50,019 bases of DNA, from NCBI GenBank assembly GCA_965369385.1, contig CBDUQP010000007.1, positions 1 through 50,019 on the forward strand, read 5' to 3'. The stretch is from CBDUQP01 sp965369385. Its GTDB lineage: Bacteria > Planctomycetota > Phycisphaerae > SM23-33. A model generated the notes under the pieces. It ran no database searches, had not been told where the DNA came from, and saw nothing but the letters and a program-made list of their open reading frames with translations. Shown here piece by piece: positions 1 through 8,232 of this stretch. Position 1 is the stretch's first letter. Each line of letters begins with the position of its first letter. The position numbers were made by a program, and so were the translations under genes.

Positions 1-28
1 CGGGCGCCGTTCGAATTAAATAAGGCAC

Positions 29-54
29 CGTCCCTAATTATCGTCCCTAATTAT
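29..54. repeat. 13-bp perfect tandem duplication
   Basis: The unit CGTCCCTAATTAT occurs twice head to tail with no mismatch (29-41 and 42-54). It sits 50 bp before the three-hairpin element. A related GGTCCCTAG string closes the three-way junction near 40010, so both loci may derive from one larger repeat, but that link is weak. Confidence 0.7.
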
Positions 55-102
55 CAATTTACGTCGGCGCGGCCGTCGTTTTCCTGGCATCCCGCTATTT
101 CC

Positions 103-222
103 TCCCGCCCCGTCGGGGCGGGAATCTATTGGGGCATTTGTTCCGGGGGCTGCGTCTCGTTCCTGCTATTGCAGGATCGAGTCTTACCGCCCGACTACTA
201 ACCCTGCGGACCTTCGGCCCGC
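103..222 (+). repeat. Three-hairpin dispersed element, copy 1
   Basis: The element opens with a 9-bp stem and 3-nt loop (TCCCGCCCC gtc GGGGCGGGA, 103-123). A block reading GGGGGCTGCG follows, then an internal CCTGC...GCAGG hairpin and ACCGCCCGACTACTAACCC. It closes with GCGG-A-CC ttc GG-C-CCGC (206-222). The same order of blocks is seen at 40064-40187 (minus) and 40275-40384 (plus). The 5' flank (about 67-102, GCGGCCG...CGTTTTCCTGGCATCCC) is partly repeated at about 250-285, followed by another CCCGCC/GGCGGG hairpin. Conserved hairpins with changed loop and stem bases suggest a mobile structured repeat or an RNA. I do not recognise a named family. Confidence 0.65.
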
Positions 223-393
223 GACGACAAGAGAATTGACGCCCAGAAAGCGGCCGCCGTTTTCTGATATCCCAAAATTTCCCCGCCCACGGCGGGTGGC
301 ACATCAAAGACGGGCCGGCAGTCGCAAAACGCATTACAGGCGCAATGCAAGGACGGCGGGCAGGCCCTCCTTCGGCGGGCAGGCCCTACGAAC

Positions 394-750
394 GACAGCG
401 CGCTGTCATATATCTACATACTGACCAGGCGGGTGGGAATTGATGCAGGATTTGATGCAGAAAATCGGCCGGGTTTACAAAGAATCCGCAATCGCCACGG
501 CTGAGGCCGGCAAAAACACTCGATGCAAACTGCAAAATAGAACGCAAAACACACGCAAAACACATGCAAAACAGAAGTCATAACTCGCATTTTCGAAATT
601 GTTACACGTCAGCGATGGTCGACAACTCCCCAAAACAACTAACGGCCGACACAATTGAGAATTAGCCTACGCCCCCAACGCCCAAAACCTGGTGCACAAG
701 TACCAAAATCTGTAACTTTTTGCAACTTTTTGCACCTTTTTACAAAACGT
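394..750 (+). repeat. Composite A/T-tract repeat, copy 1
   Basis: The repeat begins with the palindrome GACAGCGCGCTGTC (394-407), which runs into a 27-bp motif (401-427, ending ACATACTGACCA). A CGCAAAACACA-type array follows (about 528-575), then the block GATGGTCGACAACTCCCC...CTAACGGCCGA (614-649), and it ends with three T-tracts spaced by GCA/GCAC (about 712-742). The same modules occur in the same order on the minus strand at 34200-33817. The 27-bp motif matches at 25 of 27 positions there. No open reading frame in it looks real. Confidence 0.7.
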
Positions 751-847
751 TTACGCGTCCTGGCCGAACTCGATGGCGGCCGGCGGTTTTCGATAAATCT
801 ACGCTTCGCCCACACCCCCTGCCTTCCCGCGTACCCATTTCACCTAA

Positions 848-1270
848 TTACACAGGTTCCTGCTGAAAGTACTGTCCGAGTTCGTCAAGCTCTTTCTGAA
901 GGCTGAGGACTCGCATAGCGGTGCGAAGACGTATCTTTAGCTCCAGTGGTTCACAGGGTTTCAGTAGATACTCGTCTGCGCCACTGACCAAGACATTCGA
1001 GAGATCCTCCTTGGTTGCCTTCCCCGTAATCATGATCACGTACGCGTCTCGACAAATCTCGTTCTGGCGGATTTCCCGGGCTACTTCATATCCGTCCATT
1101 CGCGGCATCTCACCATCGAGGAGTATCAACGGCGGCGAGTCCTCTCCGGTCATCACCTCCATAGCCTCCTGGCCATCTGAGGCAAGCAAGACATTGAACT
1201 GCCATTCAGTCAGCAGGCCATTCAGTACGCTTCGATAGACAGCATCATCATCGGCTACCAATATATTCAT
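848..1270 (-). CDS. Single-domain response regulator
   Basis: A 140-residue stand-alone receiver domain. The acidic pocket is D7-D9, the phosphoacceptor is D52 in LLDGEMP, the switch threonine is T82 and the conserved lysine is K104 in LLKP. There is no DNA-binding output domain, only about 20 residues of amphipathic helix at the C-terminus, so it probably acts by protein contact (CheY-like) or as a shuttle receiver. Its ATG overlaps the TGA of the upstream hybrid kinase by 4 bases (ATGA), which implies translational coupling. It is the likely partner for the HPt domain at the kinase C-terminus. The family assignment is firm; the output is unknown. Confidence 0.92.
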   Translation of the reverse strand: MNILVADDDAVYRSVLNGLLTEWQFNVLLASDGQEAMEVMTGEDSPPLILLDGEMPRMDGYEVAREIRQNEICRDAYVIMITGKATKEDLSNVLVSGADEYLLKPCEPLELKIRLRTAMRVLSLQKELDELGQYFQQEPV

Positions 1271-4200
1271 TTCTGTTTCTCCATGACAAACTCACATAGA
1301 CGAATGTGCAGCGCTGTCAATTCTTTGTCCAATTGCTTAGTAGCCTCGATGGCTCGGGCACAATCTTCATTCTTCCCAGCCACTTCAATACTCTCTGACA
1401 GAGCCCTGCAAGATCCCGCACCCACAAGGCCGAGTGAGCCCTTGAACATGTGTCCCAACTTGCCAAGTACCTGCCAGTCTCTTCTCTCAAGGGCGGACCG
1501 CATCTTCTCCATGGTATTCGGTGAATCTGTCATGAAGGCTTTCACCATGCGAAGCAAGGAATTCGGATCGCCGTCGACATACCTGAGTGCGTCGGCTGGG
1601 TCCCATATGGAAATACCTGACATGTCGGATTTCGATTCTTCCATTTTGAAACCGCCAGTGTTGTCACCCGGCTGCTTCACGCTTGCCTCCATCACATCTT
1701 CGATCGCAAGGCGAAGTGTTTCCCGGGACATCGGTTTCGAGACATACCCTTCCATGCCTGCCGCGAAGCACTGCTCGCGGACAGAGTCCTCAACATTGGC
1801 CGTCATGGCAATGATGGGCACGTGGCGCCCCGTGTTGGTCTCGATATCTCGGATGGCGGCAGCGGCGGCCAACCCATCCATTTCAGGCATTTCCAGATCC
1901 ATTAGAATCAGGCCGAACGACTCTTCCATATAGCGGGATACTCCCTGTCGCCCGTCTTCGGCACACGCAACCTCGTACCCCCATTTCTCCAGAAGCATTG
2001 TCGCGTGTTCACGGTTGACGTAGTTGTCTTCCACCACGAGAACCTTCAGGCAATCGAGACTTTCACGCAGCACATGGCGAGTAATCAACTCGTTGGGACC
2101 GCTTTGGTCACATGACGCAATTGCGGCAATGAGTACGCCCTGCAATTGTGCCTGTCCAAAGGGATATGGAAGATAAGCTGTAATGCCCAACTCTCTGCAC
2201 ATTTCCGCATCGCCACGCAAGCCAACAGAAGAGAGCATAACGATGGCTGTGTATTGTGAATCCGACAACTGCCGGAGATTGCGTGCGACATCAAAGCAGT
2301 GCATATCCGGGATGTCTGAATCGAGCAGAACGGCTTGATACACATTGCCTTCCCTGCTCGCCATGGATACTTCCTCGATGGCCTTCTCACCAGTGGTAAT
2401 GCACGTGGAGTCCGCTCCGAGCTTCGCCAACACTTCGTCGATAACCATAGCATTGGACTTGTTCGATGTTACGGTCAGGACGCGACATCCAATCAGATTC
2501 TCTTCAGTGCATTCCTCATGAAGGCAACTGACTCCTGAATTGACAATCCCGAATACCGCAGTGAAACGGAAAGTACTGCCGTGCCCCAGTCGGCTCTCAA
2601 GGGACATCTCGCCATCCATCATCTCCACCAATTGGGTACAGATCGCAAGGCCCAACCCCGTACCCACGCAGTTACGAGACGCAGGACCGTCCACCTGTTC
2701 GAATGAATTGAAGACTACAGCCTGTTTGTCACCGGGAATGCCAATGCCGGTATCTGTTACCGCAAATGCGATTTCCTGACGTTCTTCGGATTCCGAAACA
2801 ACCGTGACCTCCACCGCAATGCGGCCATGTTCCGTGAACTTCAGGGCATTTCCGATAAGATTCGTCAGCACCTGGCGAAGCCTTCCCGGGTCACCCAACA
2901 GCGAATTGGAGACATCAGAACCGATGCTGAGTGTGAGCTCAAGATCCTTTTCGGCAGCCCGAGGTTCGAATGCGTCAAGAGTGTCTCGCAGGCAATCTCG
3001 CAGACTGAAGGTGATGCAGGAAAGCGATAGCTTGCCGGCTTCGATCTTCGAGCTATCAAGAATATCATTGATAATGGTGAGAAGAGAGTCTGCTGACTGC
3101 TGTGCCAGTTGCAGGCATCTCCGTTGCTTGTCCGTCAGGTCGCCCTCCAGCGCCAGTTCCGTCATACCCATGACACCGTTCATCGGGGTACGAATTTCGT
3201 GGCTCATCTTTGCCAGGAACTCGCTCTTCGCTCGATTTGCGTATTCGGCTGCGTCCCTTTGAGATATTTCCTTTTCGATTCGGGCACTATCGCCGCGGTA
3301 GACAACATAGATGACAGCCAGGTATACGAAGCTCAAGGCACTCAAGAGCAAATAGATGAGCCTCTCGTGAGCAATCATGGGAACAGAGACTGCCGACAGG
3401 CTTTCAGCGATGGCCACCCCGTAACGACGATGGCCGAGCAGCACTGGACTGAAGGCGGTGGACATAGGCCTGTCATCAATGGTAATCCGTGCTGTCCCTC
3501 TGCTGTTTGGCTCTATACACTCACTGACGATGATGTCTGCTCTGAGATCTCGCTCTTGGGAGTTAGGAACGTTCTGTCCGTTGTCGAACATCCGCTTTGC
3601 CATACCTCCTGCTGCGATGAGGGTTCCTTCCTGCGTAACCATCCAACTCATCGCTGCTGAAGTGCTTCCCGAATATTGCCGAGAGTGCCAGAACAGCCTA
3701 CGCAAGTCGACTTCACAGCGGAGCTCCCCCTCCGCCTTTGCAGCGGACATGATCGGTAGGATCAACTCAAGCACGTCTCGCTCCGGCAAAATGCTATACC
3801 GTATTAGATTGACGCTCGGCAACGGGCTAGGTCGCCCCGCCTGTGTTGAGTATTGCCGGGCTTGTGTACCGGGCTTTCCCTCGAGCAATCGCTGCCAGAG
3901 AATCCTGCCATTCGTATCAGTGACGCCAATATGCCTGACGATATCCCCATGGCTATCCGTGAACAGCGCGAGCGACTTTTCAAGTGCGGATGTGCTCGTC
4001 AGAATGTCCGAATTGCGACCAAGCGCCGACAAGCCTTTCTCAATCTCGGCCAATTTGGACTCCATGTCGGAAGCCATTCCGCTTGCAAGGGCAATCTGCC
4101 TCACCTGGAATGTAGCAATAATGCTCTCCCTGAATTCAGCGTAATGCAACCGGAGCAATGCGGCAAAAGCTGCTCCGGCAACGCACGCTAACAGGACGGC

Positions 4201-4299
4201 ACGAATCACTCCAAGTCGAAGCCGACCGGCCCCTCCCTCCACGGAGCCGGCCAATATCTTCGACTTCTTCTTCCAACAAAGTATTGCGTGAAGATTCAT
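1267..4299 (-). CDS. Hybrid histidine kinase with two receivers and HPt domain
   Basis: A membrane phosphorelay kinase. A GTG at 4311 is possible in frame, but ATG 4299 is chosen because AGGTGGG sits 7 nt before it. In residues counted from the GTG: a membrane segment at about 35-54, an extracellular sensor of about 260 residues, a second membrane segment at about 318-338, HisKA with H371 (KMSHEIRTP), and an HATPase with VTDTGIGIP (518-526) and GTGLGLAI. A first receiver (about 609-732) follows; its acidic pair is replaced by S-N and its lysine by Y/P, so it is probably a pseudo-receiver. The second receiver is intact (E761/D762, D805, K859), and the HPt carries H954 (HMFKGS). The architecture resembles BarA/TorS-type unorthodox sensors. 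The ligand is unknown. Confidence 0.93.
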   Translation of the reverse strand: MNLHAILCWKKKSKILAGSVEGGAGRLRLGVIRAVLLACVAGAAFAALLRLHYAEFRESIIATFQVRQIALASGMASDMESKLAEIEKGLSALGRNSDILTSTSALEKSLALFTDSHGDIVRHIGVTDTNGRILWQRLLEGKPGTQARQYSTQAGRPSPLPSVNLIRYSILPERDVLELILPIMSAAKAEGELRCEVDLRRLFWHSRQYSGSTSAAMSWMVTQEGTLIAAGGMAKRMFDNGQNVPNSQERDLRADIIVSECIEPNSRGTARITIDDRPMSTAFSPVLLGHRRYGVAIAESLSAVSVPMIAHERLIYLLLSALSFVYLAVIYVVYRGDSARIEKEISQRDAAEYANRAKSEFLAKMSHEIRTPMNGVMGMTELALEGDLTDKQRRCLQLAQQSADSLLTIINDILDSSKIEAGKLSLSCITFSLRDCLRDTLDAFEPRAAEKDLELTLSIGSDVSNSLLGDPGRLRQVLTNLIGNALKFTEHGRIAVEVTVVSESEERQEIAFAVTDTGIGIPGDKQAVVFNSFEQVDGPASRNCVGTGLGLAICTQLVEMMDGEMSLESRLGHGSTFRFTAVFGIVNSGVSCLHEECTEENLIGCRVLTVTSNKSNAMVIDEVLAKLGADSTCITTGEKAIEEVSMASREGNVYQAVLLDSDIPDMHCFDVARNLRQLSDSQYTAIVMLSSVGLRGDAEMCRELGITAYLPYPFGQAQLQGVLIAAIASCDQSGPNELITRHVLRESLDCLKVLVVEDNYVNREHATMLLEKWGYEVACAEDGRQGVSRYMEESFGLILMDLEMPEMDGLAAAAAIRDIETNTGRHVPIIAMTANVEDSVREQCFAAGMEGYVSKPMSRETLRLAIEDVMEASVKQPGDNTGGFKMEESKSDMSGISIWDPADALRYVDGDPNSLLRMVKAFMTDSPNTMEKMRSALERRDWQVLGKLGHMFKGSLGLVGAGSCRALSESIEVAGKNEDCARAIEATKQLDKELTALHIRLCEFVMEKQK

Positions 4300-4965
4300 A
4301 TGACATCCCACCTAGTGATTCTTTCTCAAGAACCGCGTTGGACAGCAAATCCTCGCGTAAGAGCAACGACCCGGGAGGATCCAATTCTCCCCATCCTATT
4401 CGGACCGGGGATCGTTCTGATCCACGCCATATTCTTCTATTCGGGCACCCTAACTAAGTATATGAATAAAATCCCAATTAATGCCATTTTTCCCATCATT
4501 AATATTACAGCCAAACGCGCGCCACATTTCATACCACTTTAACCAATCGGTAGTTGCGCGAGATTTGTGGTGATGCTGGCCGATCCTCCTCACTTCATCT
4601 CAACTTGGAGGCATCAAGCCAGTAGACACCGTGTGATAACTAATCTACTCTTTTGTCCCGGCGAAACTATCGGGTGTGAATATTCGTAAGTACTTGCCTG
4701 CCAGCTATTGCTGGCAGGTTGCCACCTGACATTCTTGGCGGGACCGAGTACTACCATAGCGTCACGGCCGACAAGAGATGGATACTCCGCAGGAATGCCT
4801 ATTTGGGGACTGGTATCTTGCCGCACCGGCCCGATCTTGGCAGAATCGCAAGTCCTTTATGATTAGCGTGGCCGGAATTCTCCCCAGGCGCAGGGAGAGA
4901 GGCTATCCATGAAATTTCGGTCTAAGCTTTGTATTCTTTGTATCTTTGTGTAAAAATACTCCGTC
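4300..4965. other. Intergenic region between divergent genes
   Basis: No gene is supported here. The minus-strand kinase must be promoted from the left part, which is AT-rich around 4440-4510. The right part carries a diverged copy of the CTAGT/GGCGAA repeat (listed separately). The start of the methyltransferase at 4966 lacks an obvious Shine-Dalgarno sequence. Confidence 0.5.
4651..4745 (+). repeat. Diverged copy of the GGCGAA/palindrome repeat
   Basis: The order is TTTTGTCCCGGCGAAAC, then TATCGGGTGTGAATATTCGTAAGTACTT, a perfect 9-bp hairpin CCTGCCAGC tatt GCTGGCAGG (4697-4718), and GTTGCCACCTGACATTCTTG. It aligns by eye with the copies at 14571-14690 and 25983-26190. The central palindrome has a different sequence in each copy, while the CCACCTGACATT-type flank is shared with the 14.6-kb copy. 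Confidence 0.5.
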
Positions 4966-5535
4966 ATGACACGAAAGAAGCGAAAGCCTACAGAAGCACG
5001 CCATAACAAACATGTTAACCTTTCTGCGCCGTTGCCGCAGCTTTCCCCAGATGAACTGTATGACCGCGTTGCATCGCTGGACAATCCTTTGCTGCTGATC
5101 CTTGATGGTGTTGAGGATCCGCACAACCTAGGCGCGTGTTTGCGTTCGGCAGATGCGGCAGGTGTTGCTGCGGTGATCGCGCCAAGACGTCGTGCGGCTT
5201 CGGTTACCGAGACGGTGCGCTATATCGCAGCCGGTGGTGCGGAGCAGGTGCCTTTTGTTCAGGTTACGAATCTTTCGCAGACGATGAAACGGCTTCAGGA
5301 AATGGGACTTCAGCTCGTGGGCACTGCGGATGGTGTGAAGAAGTCACTTTACGATGCGAAGCTATCAGGCCCGCTTGCTATCGTGCTGGGTGCAGAAGAA
5401 AAGGGACTGCGGCGGCTTACTGCTGATAATTGTGACACCCTTGTCTGTATACCTATGGCCGGGAGTGTGCAATGCTTGAATGTGTCGGTGGCAGCCGCAG
5501 TTTGTTTGTTTGAGGCGGTGCGGCAGCGGAAGTGA
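4966..5535 (+). CDS. TrmH/SpoU-family RNA 2'-O-ribose methyltransferase (short RlmB-like)
   Basis: A 189-residue SPOUT methyltransferase that transfers a methyl group from SAM to a ribose 2'-OH in rRNA or tRNA. All three SpoU motifs are readable: NLGACLRSADAAG (54-66, with N54 and R60), VLGAEEKGL (140-148), and IPMAGSVQCLNVSVAAAV (162-179, with N172). The knot-forming C-terminal domain is complete. The N-terminal substrate-binding domain of typical RlmB/TrmH (about 240-250 residues) is reduced to a basic tail of about 20 residues. The target could be 23S rRNA (Gm2251-like) or tRNA Gm18; the sequence does not decide. It stands alone on the plus strand. Confidence 0.9.
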   Translation: MTRKKRKPTEARHNKHVNLSAPLPQLSPDELYDRVASLDNPLLLILDGVEDPHNLGACLRSADAAGVAAVIAPRRRAASVTETVRYIAAGGAEQVPFVQVTNLSQTMKRLQEMGLQLVGTADGVKKSLYDAKLSGPLAIVLGAEEKGLRRLTADNCDTLVCIPMAGSVQCLNVSVAAAVCLFEAVRQRK

Positions 5536-6193
5536 GGGTGGGAGATTCCAATCTTCGTCCATCTCTTCCTCTCTTACGATTATTCCTGGCTCACTGGCGT
5601 TCGTAACCCTTCACCCATCTGCAATACGATGGCTGGCAAAAGGCAAGCACGCATGTGCCTTCACCTTGCCACAAACACACTTCGCGGCAAGTCGGCGCGC
5701 AGTCAGATACCTACATATTGACCGCTGATGGCTAAAACGCTGCATGCGATTGGGTTCAAAATTTCGCAGGCGGCCTGAAAGACGCAACAAACTTCCAAAA
5801 ACGTTGCGTTTGTTGCGTGTTTTGAACAACGCCCGCGGTTTTGCATTTCGGTGCAATGCAAATCAAAATAGATACTTACGTCTACGCATTTTGCAATAAT
5901 GTGAAAAACCCATCTACGCAACACCTCTTTTCCATATTTTTTCCATATTTTCAATTTTTCTAATACAGGGCCGACGCTTTTGTCGAATCAGCATCAACTC
6001 CTCCCGTTGCTTGCCCAAAGCGATGCAGATGGGTTAAGAGTTACCTGTTTTGATTTGGCGGGCAACAACGCATCACTTCACATAGGGCTCTGCGGTCTGT
6101 ATTATCGGGGTGAAATGTCGGGGCCTGCTTTTTGGGCGATCAGATAAGATTACCGACCTTGCACACAATAACTCCAGGCATTTGAGAGTAGAA
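5536..6193. other. Intergenic region with a third partial repeat motif
   Basis: No gene is supported. At 5695-5723 a 29-bp string (GCGCGC...CTACATATTGACC) matches 25 of 29 positions of the opening motif of the composite repeat at 398-426. It is followed by AAAA/TTTG-rich sequence with the inverted string CGCAACAAAC...GTTTGTTGCG (about 5783-5815). AT-rich DNA around 5930-5965 may hold the promoter of the next gene. Confidence 0.5.
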
Positions 6194-7210
6194 ATGGCAA
6201 AGAGTACCCACGGTAAAAAGGGACGCAAACCATATCAGGAAATGATACCCGTTCCTGCGCCCCTGTCACGCCCACCAAGTACGGATATGGCTGTGTCCAT
6301 GGACGATCTTGACCGGACATCTTCACTTGCGATGGATGCGGTCGCCAGCGGGCTGACGGTTCGCATGGAGCAGTCTACATCCATACGCACTATTCGCCTC
6401 TTGAGCACCAAAGCCAACCTGCTGCTTTCGATGGAGAGCACTCACAAGTCGATTCGAAAGCTCGCGTCAGATCGGCAGGAATCTTCGGTGGATGCATTGA
6501 GCCTGGCAAGAATGCAGCTTGAGCGTTGTTTCCTGGCATTGTTATTCCTCGACAATCCCGAGCGATGGTTCAGCCGGTATCGAAAGAACGCCTGGAAGAC
6601 GTTCGCATCGAAGTATTTCAGGGACCAGCGCAGCCTCAGCAAATTTGCTCCCTATAGTGACTACTTTGGCCCGAGTGGCCAGGGCATTAAGATGCTTCGT
6701 GAATTCGCTCACGAGATGGATGTAAGCGAAGACGAGTTCCAGACGTTGCGTGCACATGTCCTTAACGAAAAGCTGGACCCGAATTGGAAAGAGTGGGTAA
6801 TTGCCGATATGCCTGTGCCGGCTAAGCTGGTGCAGAATCTTGAAGACCCCGGCCGCCAGGCCATCGCCAAGTTACTGCACCCCTACTACCACAATCTTTC
6901 GCATTTCACCCATGGCGGTATGGTGGGGGTAATGGTTGCGGCGATTCTGCGTGGCGACGTTTCGCTTGTCAGCGAGAGCGACAGCAACCAGTTCTGGTAT
7001 TCCAGCGTGATCGAGATAATGTTACCGCAGAGCTATGTGGCGATGCTGCTGGTGGCAACGCTGTTCGCCGAGGAACTTATCGATGATCAGGAAGTTGTAG
7101 CCAAGCTTCGCGGCGCATGGCAGCCGTTCCACAGTGACGGTTCACCAATGGGTATCGCGCTGTGGGATCTCTACGTTGGTCCGCTTCTGGATGTTGAGAA
7201 AAGCGAATGA
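6194..7210 (+). CDS. Protein of unknown function (mostly helical)
   Basis: A 338-residue protein that I do not recognise with confidence. ATG 6194 is chosen over the upstream in-frame ATG at 6110 because GAGAG lies about 6 nt before it and the extra 28 residues are unlike a domain. The N-terminus is basic (AKSTHGKKGRKP). The middle is a helical bundle with a LARMQLERCFLALLFL segment and aromatic patches (FSRYRKNAWKTFASKYF). It also contains YYHNLSHFTHGGMVG and a hydrophobic C-terminal half. The ERC...H..F pattern recalls DUF5677-like helical proteins, but this is only a resemblance. It has no signal peptide and no clear neighbours in an operon. Confidence 0.7.
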   Translation: MAKSTHGKKGRKPYQEMIPVPAPLSRPPSTDMAVSMDDLDRTSSLAMDAVASGLTVRMEQSTSIRTIRLLSTKANLLLSMESTHKSIRKLASDRQESSVDALSLARMQLERCFLALLFLDNPERWFSRYRKNAWKTFASKYFRDQRSLSKFAPYSDYFGPSGQGIKMLREFAHEMDVSEDEFQTLRAHVLNEKLDPNWKEWVIADMPVPAKLVQNLEDPGRQAIAKLLHPYYHNLSHFTHGGMVGVMVAAILRGDVSLVSESDSNQFWYSSVIEIMLPQSYVAMLLVATLFAEELIDDQEVVAKLRGAWQPFHSDGSPMGIALWDLYVGPLLDVEKSE

Positions 7211-7358
7211 CCAATTCACCAGTGGCACTTATTTCGGGCGCATCGCGCTGGATTGGCCAGCCGCGGAAGGCAGATGGCGAACAGAAGTGTTTTGAAGTTG
7301 CCCGGGGTGAATTCCGCCACGGGTCGATCTTCGGATAATCAGAGCATTCCGGTGGTGA

Positions 7359-7955
7359 TCAGCCTCTGAGTTTCCCGGCAGCGAGCTGGCGAATTTCTTT
7401 TTCCATTTTGGTTTGGAGTTCTTTCGGGCTCGGCAGCGTTTCACCCAATTCATCCATCGTCACGGGTGTGCGTTGGGCTTCAATGCCTTTGCGCATGCCT
7501 GATGCACCCGGAGCCAATACCCTTCTGGCCAGGTCGTCCCTCTTGGGGTGTTTGGCTGCGGGGAGTGGCCGCGATGTTATTATCGACACCACGGGCGTGA
7601 ATCTACCCTTGCCGACTTTCTTTATGGTCACTGTCGCTGTGCGATAGATGGGGCCGACTGTGCTGGTGAGCGATTCATTGGATGTAGTTGTGTCTTTGCG
7701 CCAGAACTCAAAGGCCTGTTTGCCCAGCATCGGATGGGTGGTGATGGTGCCGGTACGTCGGTCCTGGCGGTCTATGCGCCAGTGGTAGGTCTTCAGCACT
7801 TCGCGGCTTGCCTCCCATACCGCTTCGAAGGCCTGCTCTTCGGCGTTAAGTGTGGGTTTGGGTGCGACGGGCACAGTATTGCTTGCTCCGCATCCGCAAA
7901 GGATAACGCCCGTCATTACTGCAACGGCGATAAGAGATATTCGCATAGGTCTCAT
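7359..7955 (-). CDS. Putative lipoprotein
   Basis: About 198 residues. The start is taken at ATG 7955 (GAAAGAC upstream); ATG 7946 is an alternative. A longer frame reaching 8069 would place the signal peptide internally and is rejected. The N-terminus MRPMRISLIAVAVMTGVIL leads to the lipobox LCGC, so the protein is exported and lipidated. The mature part contains TYHWRIDRQDRRTGTITTHP and GPIYRTATVTIKKVGKGRF, an alpha/beta layout like a small periplasmic domain, and ends in a charged helix. The function is unknown. It is transcribed against both flanking genes. Confidence 0.75.
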   Translation of the reverse strand: MRPMRISLIAVAVMTGVILCGCGASNTVPVAPKPTLNAEEQAFEAVWEASREVLKTYHWRIDRQDRRTGTITTHPMLGKQAFEFWRKDTTTSNESLTSTVGPIYRTATVTIKKVGKGRFTPVVSIITSRPLPAAKHPKRDDLARRVLAPGASGMRKGIEAQRTPVTMDELGETLPSPKELQTKMEKEIRQLAAGKLRG

Positions 7956-8232
7956 GTCTTTCAATCGGGTTGCTGATGTCGGTCCGGCCGGTTCGCCACG
8001 TTGCCATGCGATGCGCCCGCCTGAATTCGCCTTGCCATCTGACATAGGCTTCGCTGGTAATTCTACCAATCCCAGCCGTCAGTTCAATGCTGCAACTTTT
8101 GGAACTCTATGGTGTTTGAGCAACTGGTGAGCTATACGCATGGCATTTTGGGCGGTATTTTGTGTACAATGTCTCGTCATAAGCGGCTATTTGCCGAAAA
8201 AATACATCTTCCCCGGAAGAAAGTTGGCCCAT

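Larger units (their letters stand above)
1..847. other. Repeat-rich non-coding region
   Basis: I see no convincing gene in this stretch; the short open frames have no ribosome-binding site and lie across hairpins and repeats. It holds a 13-bp exact tandem duplication (29-54), a three-hairpin element (103-222), a partial second copy of that element's 5' module (about 250-300), and a composite repeat (394-750) that recurs on the other strand near 34 kb. Bases 751-847 show nothing I can assign. Confidence 0.6.

Noticed and set aside
655..906. 83-codon plus-strand frame
   Set aside because: It crosses the T-tract array of the composite repeat and runs into the response-regulator gene on the other strand.
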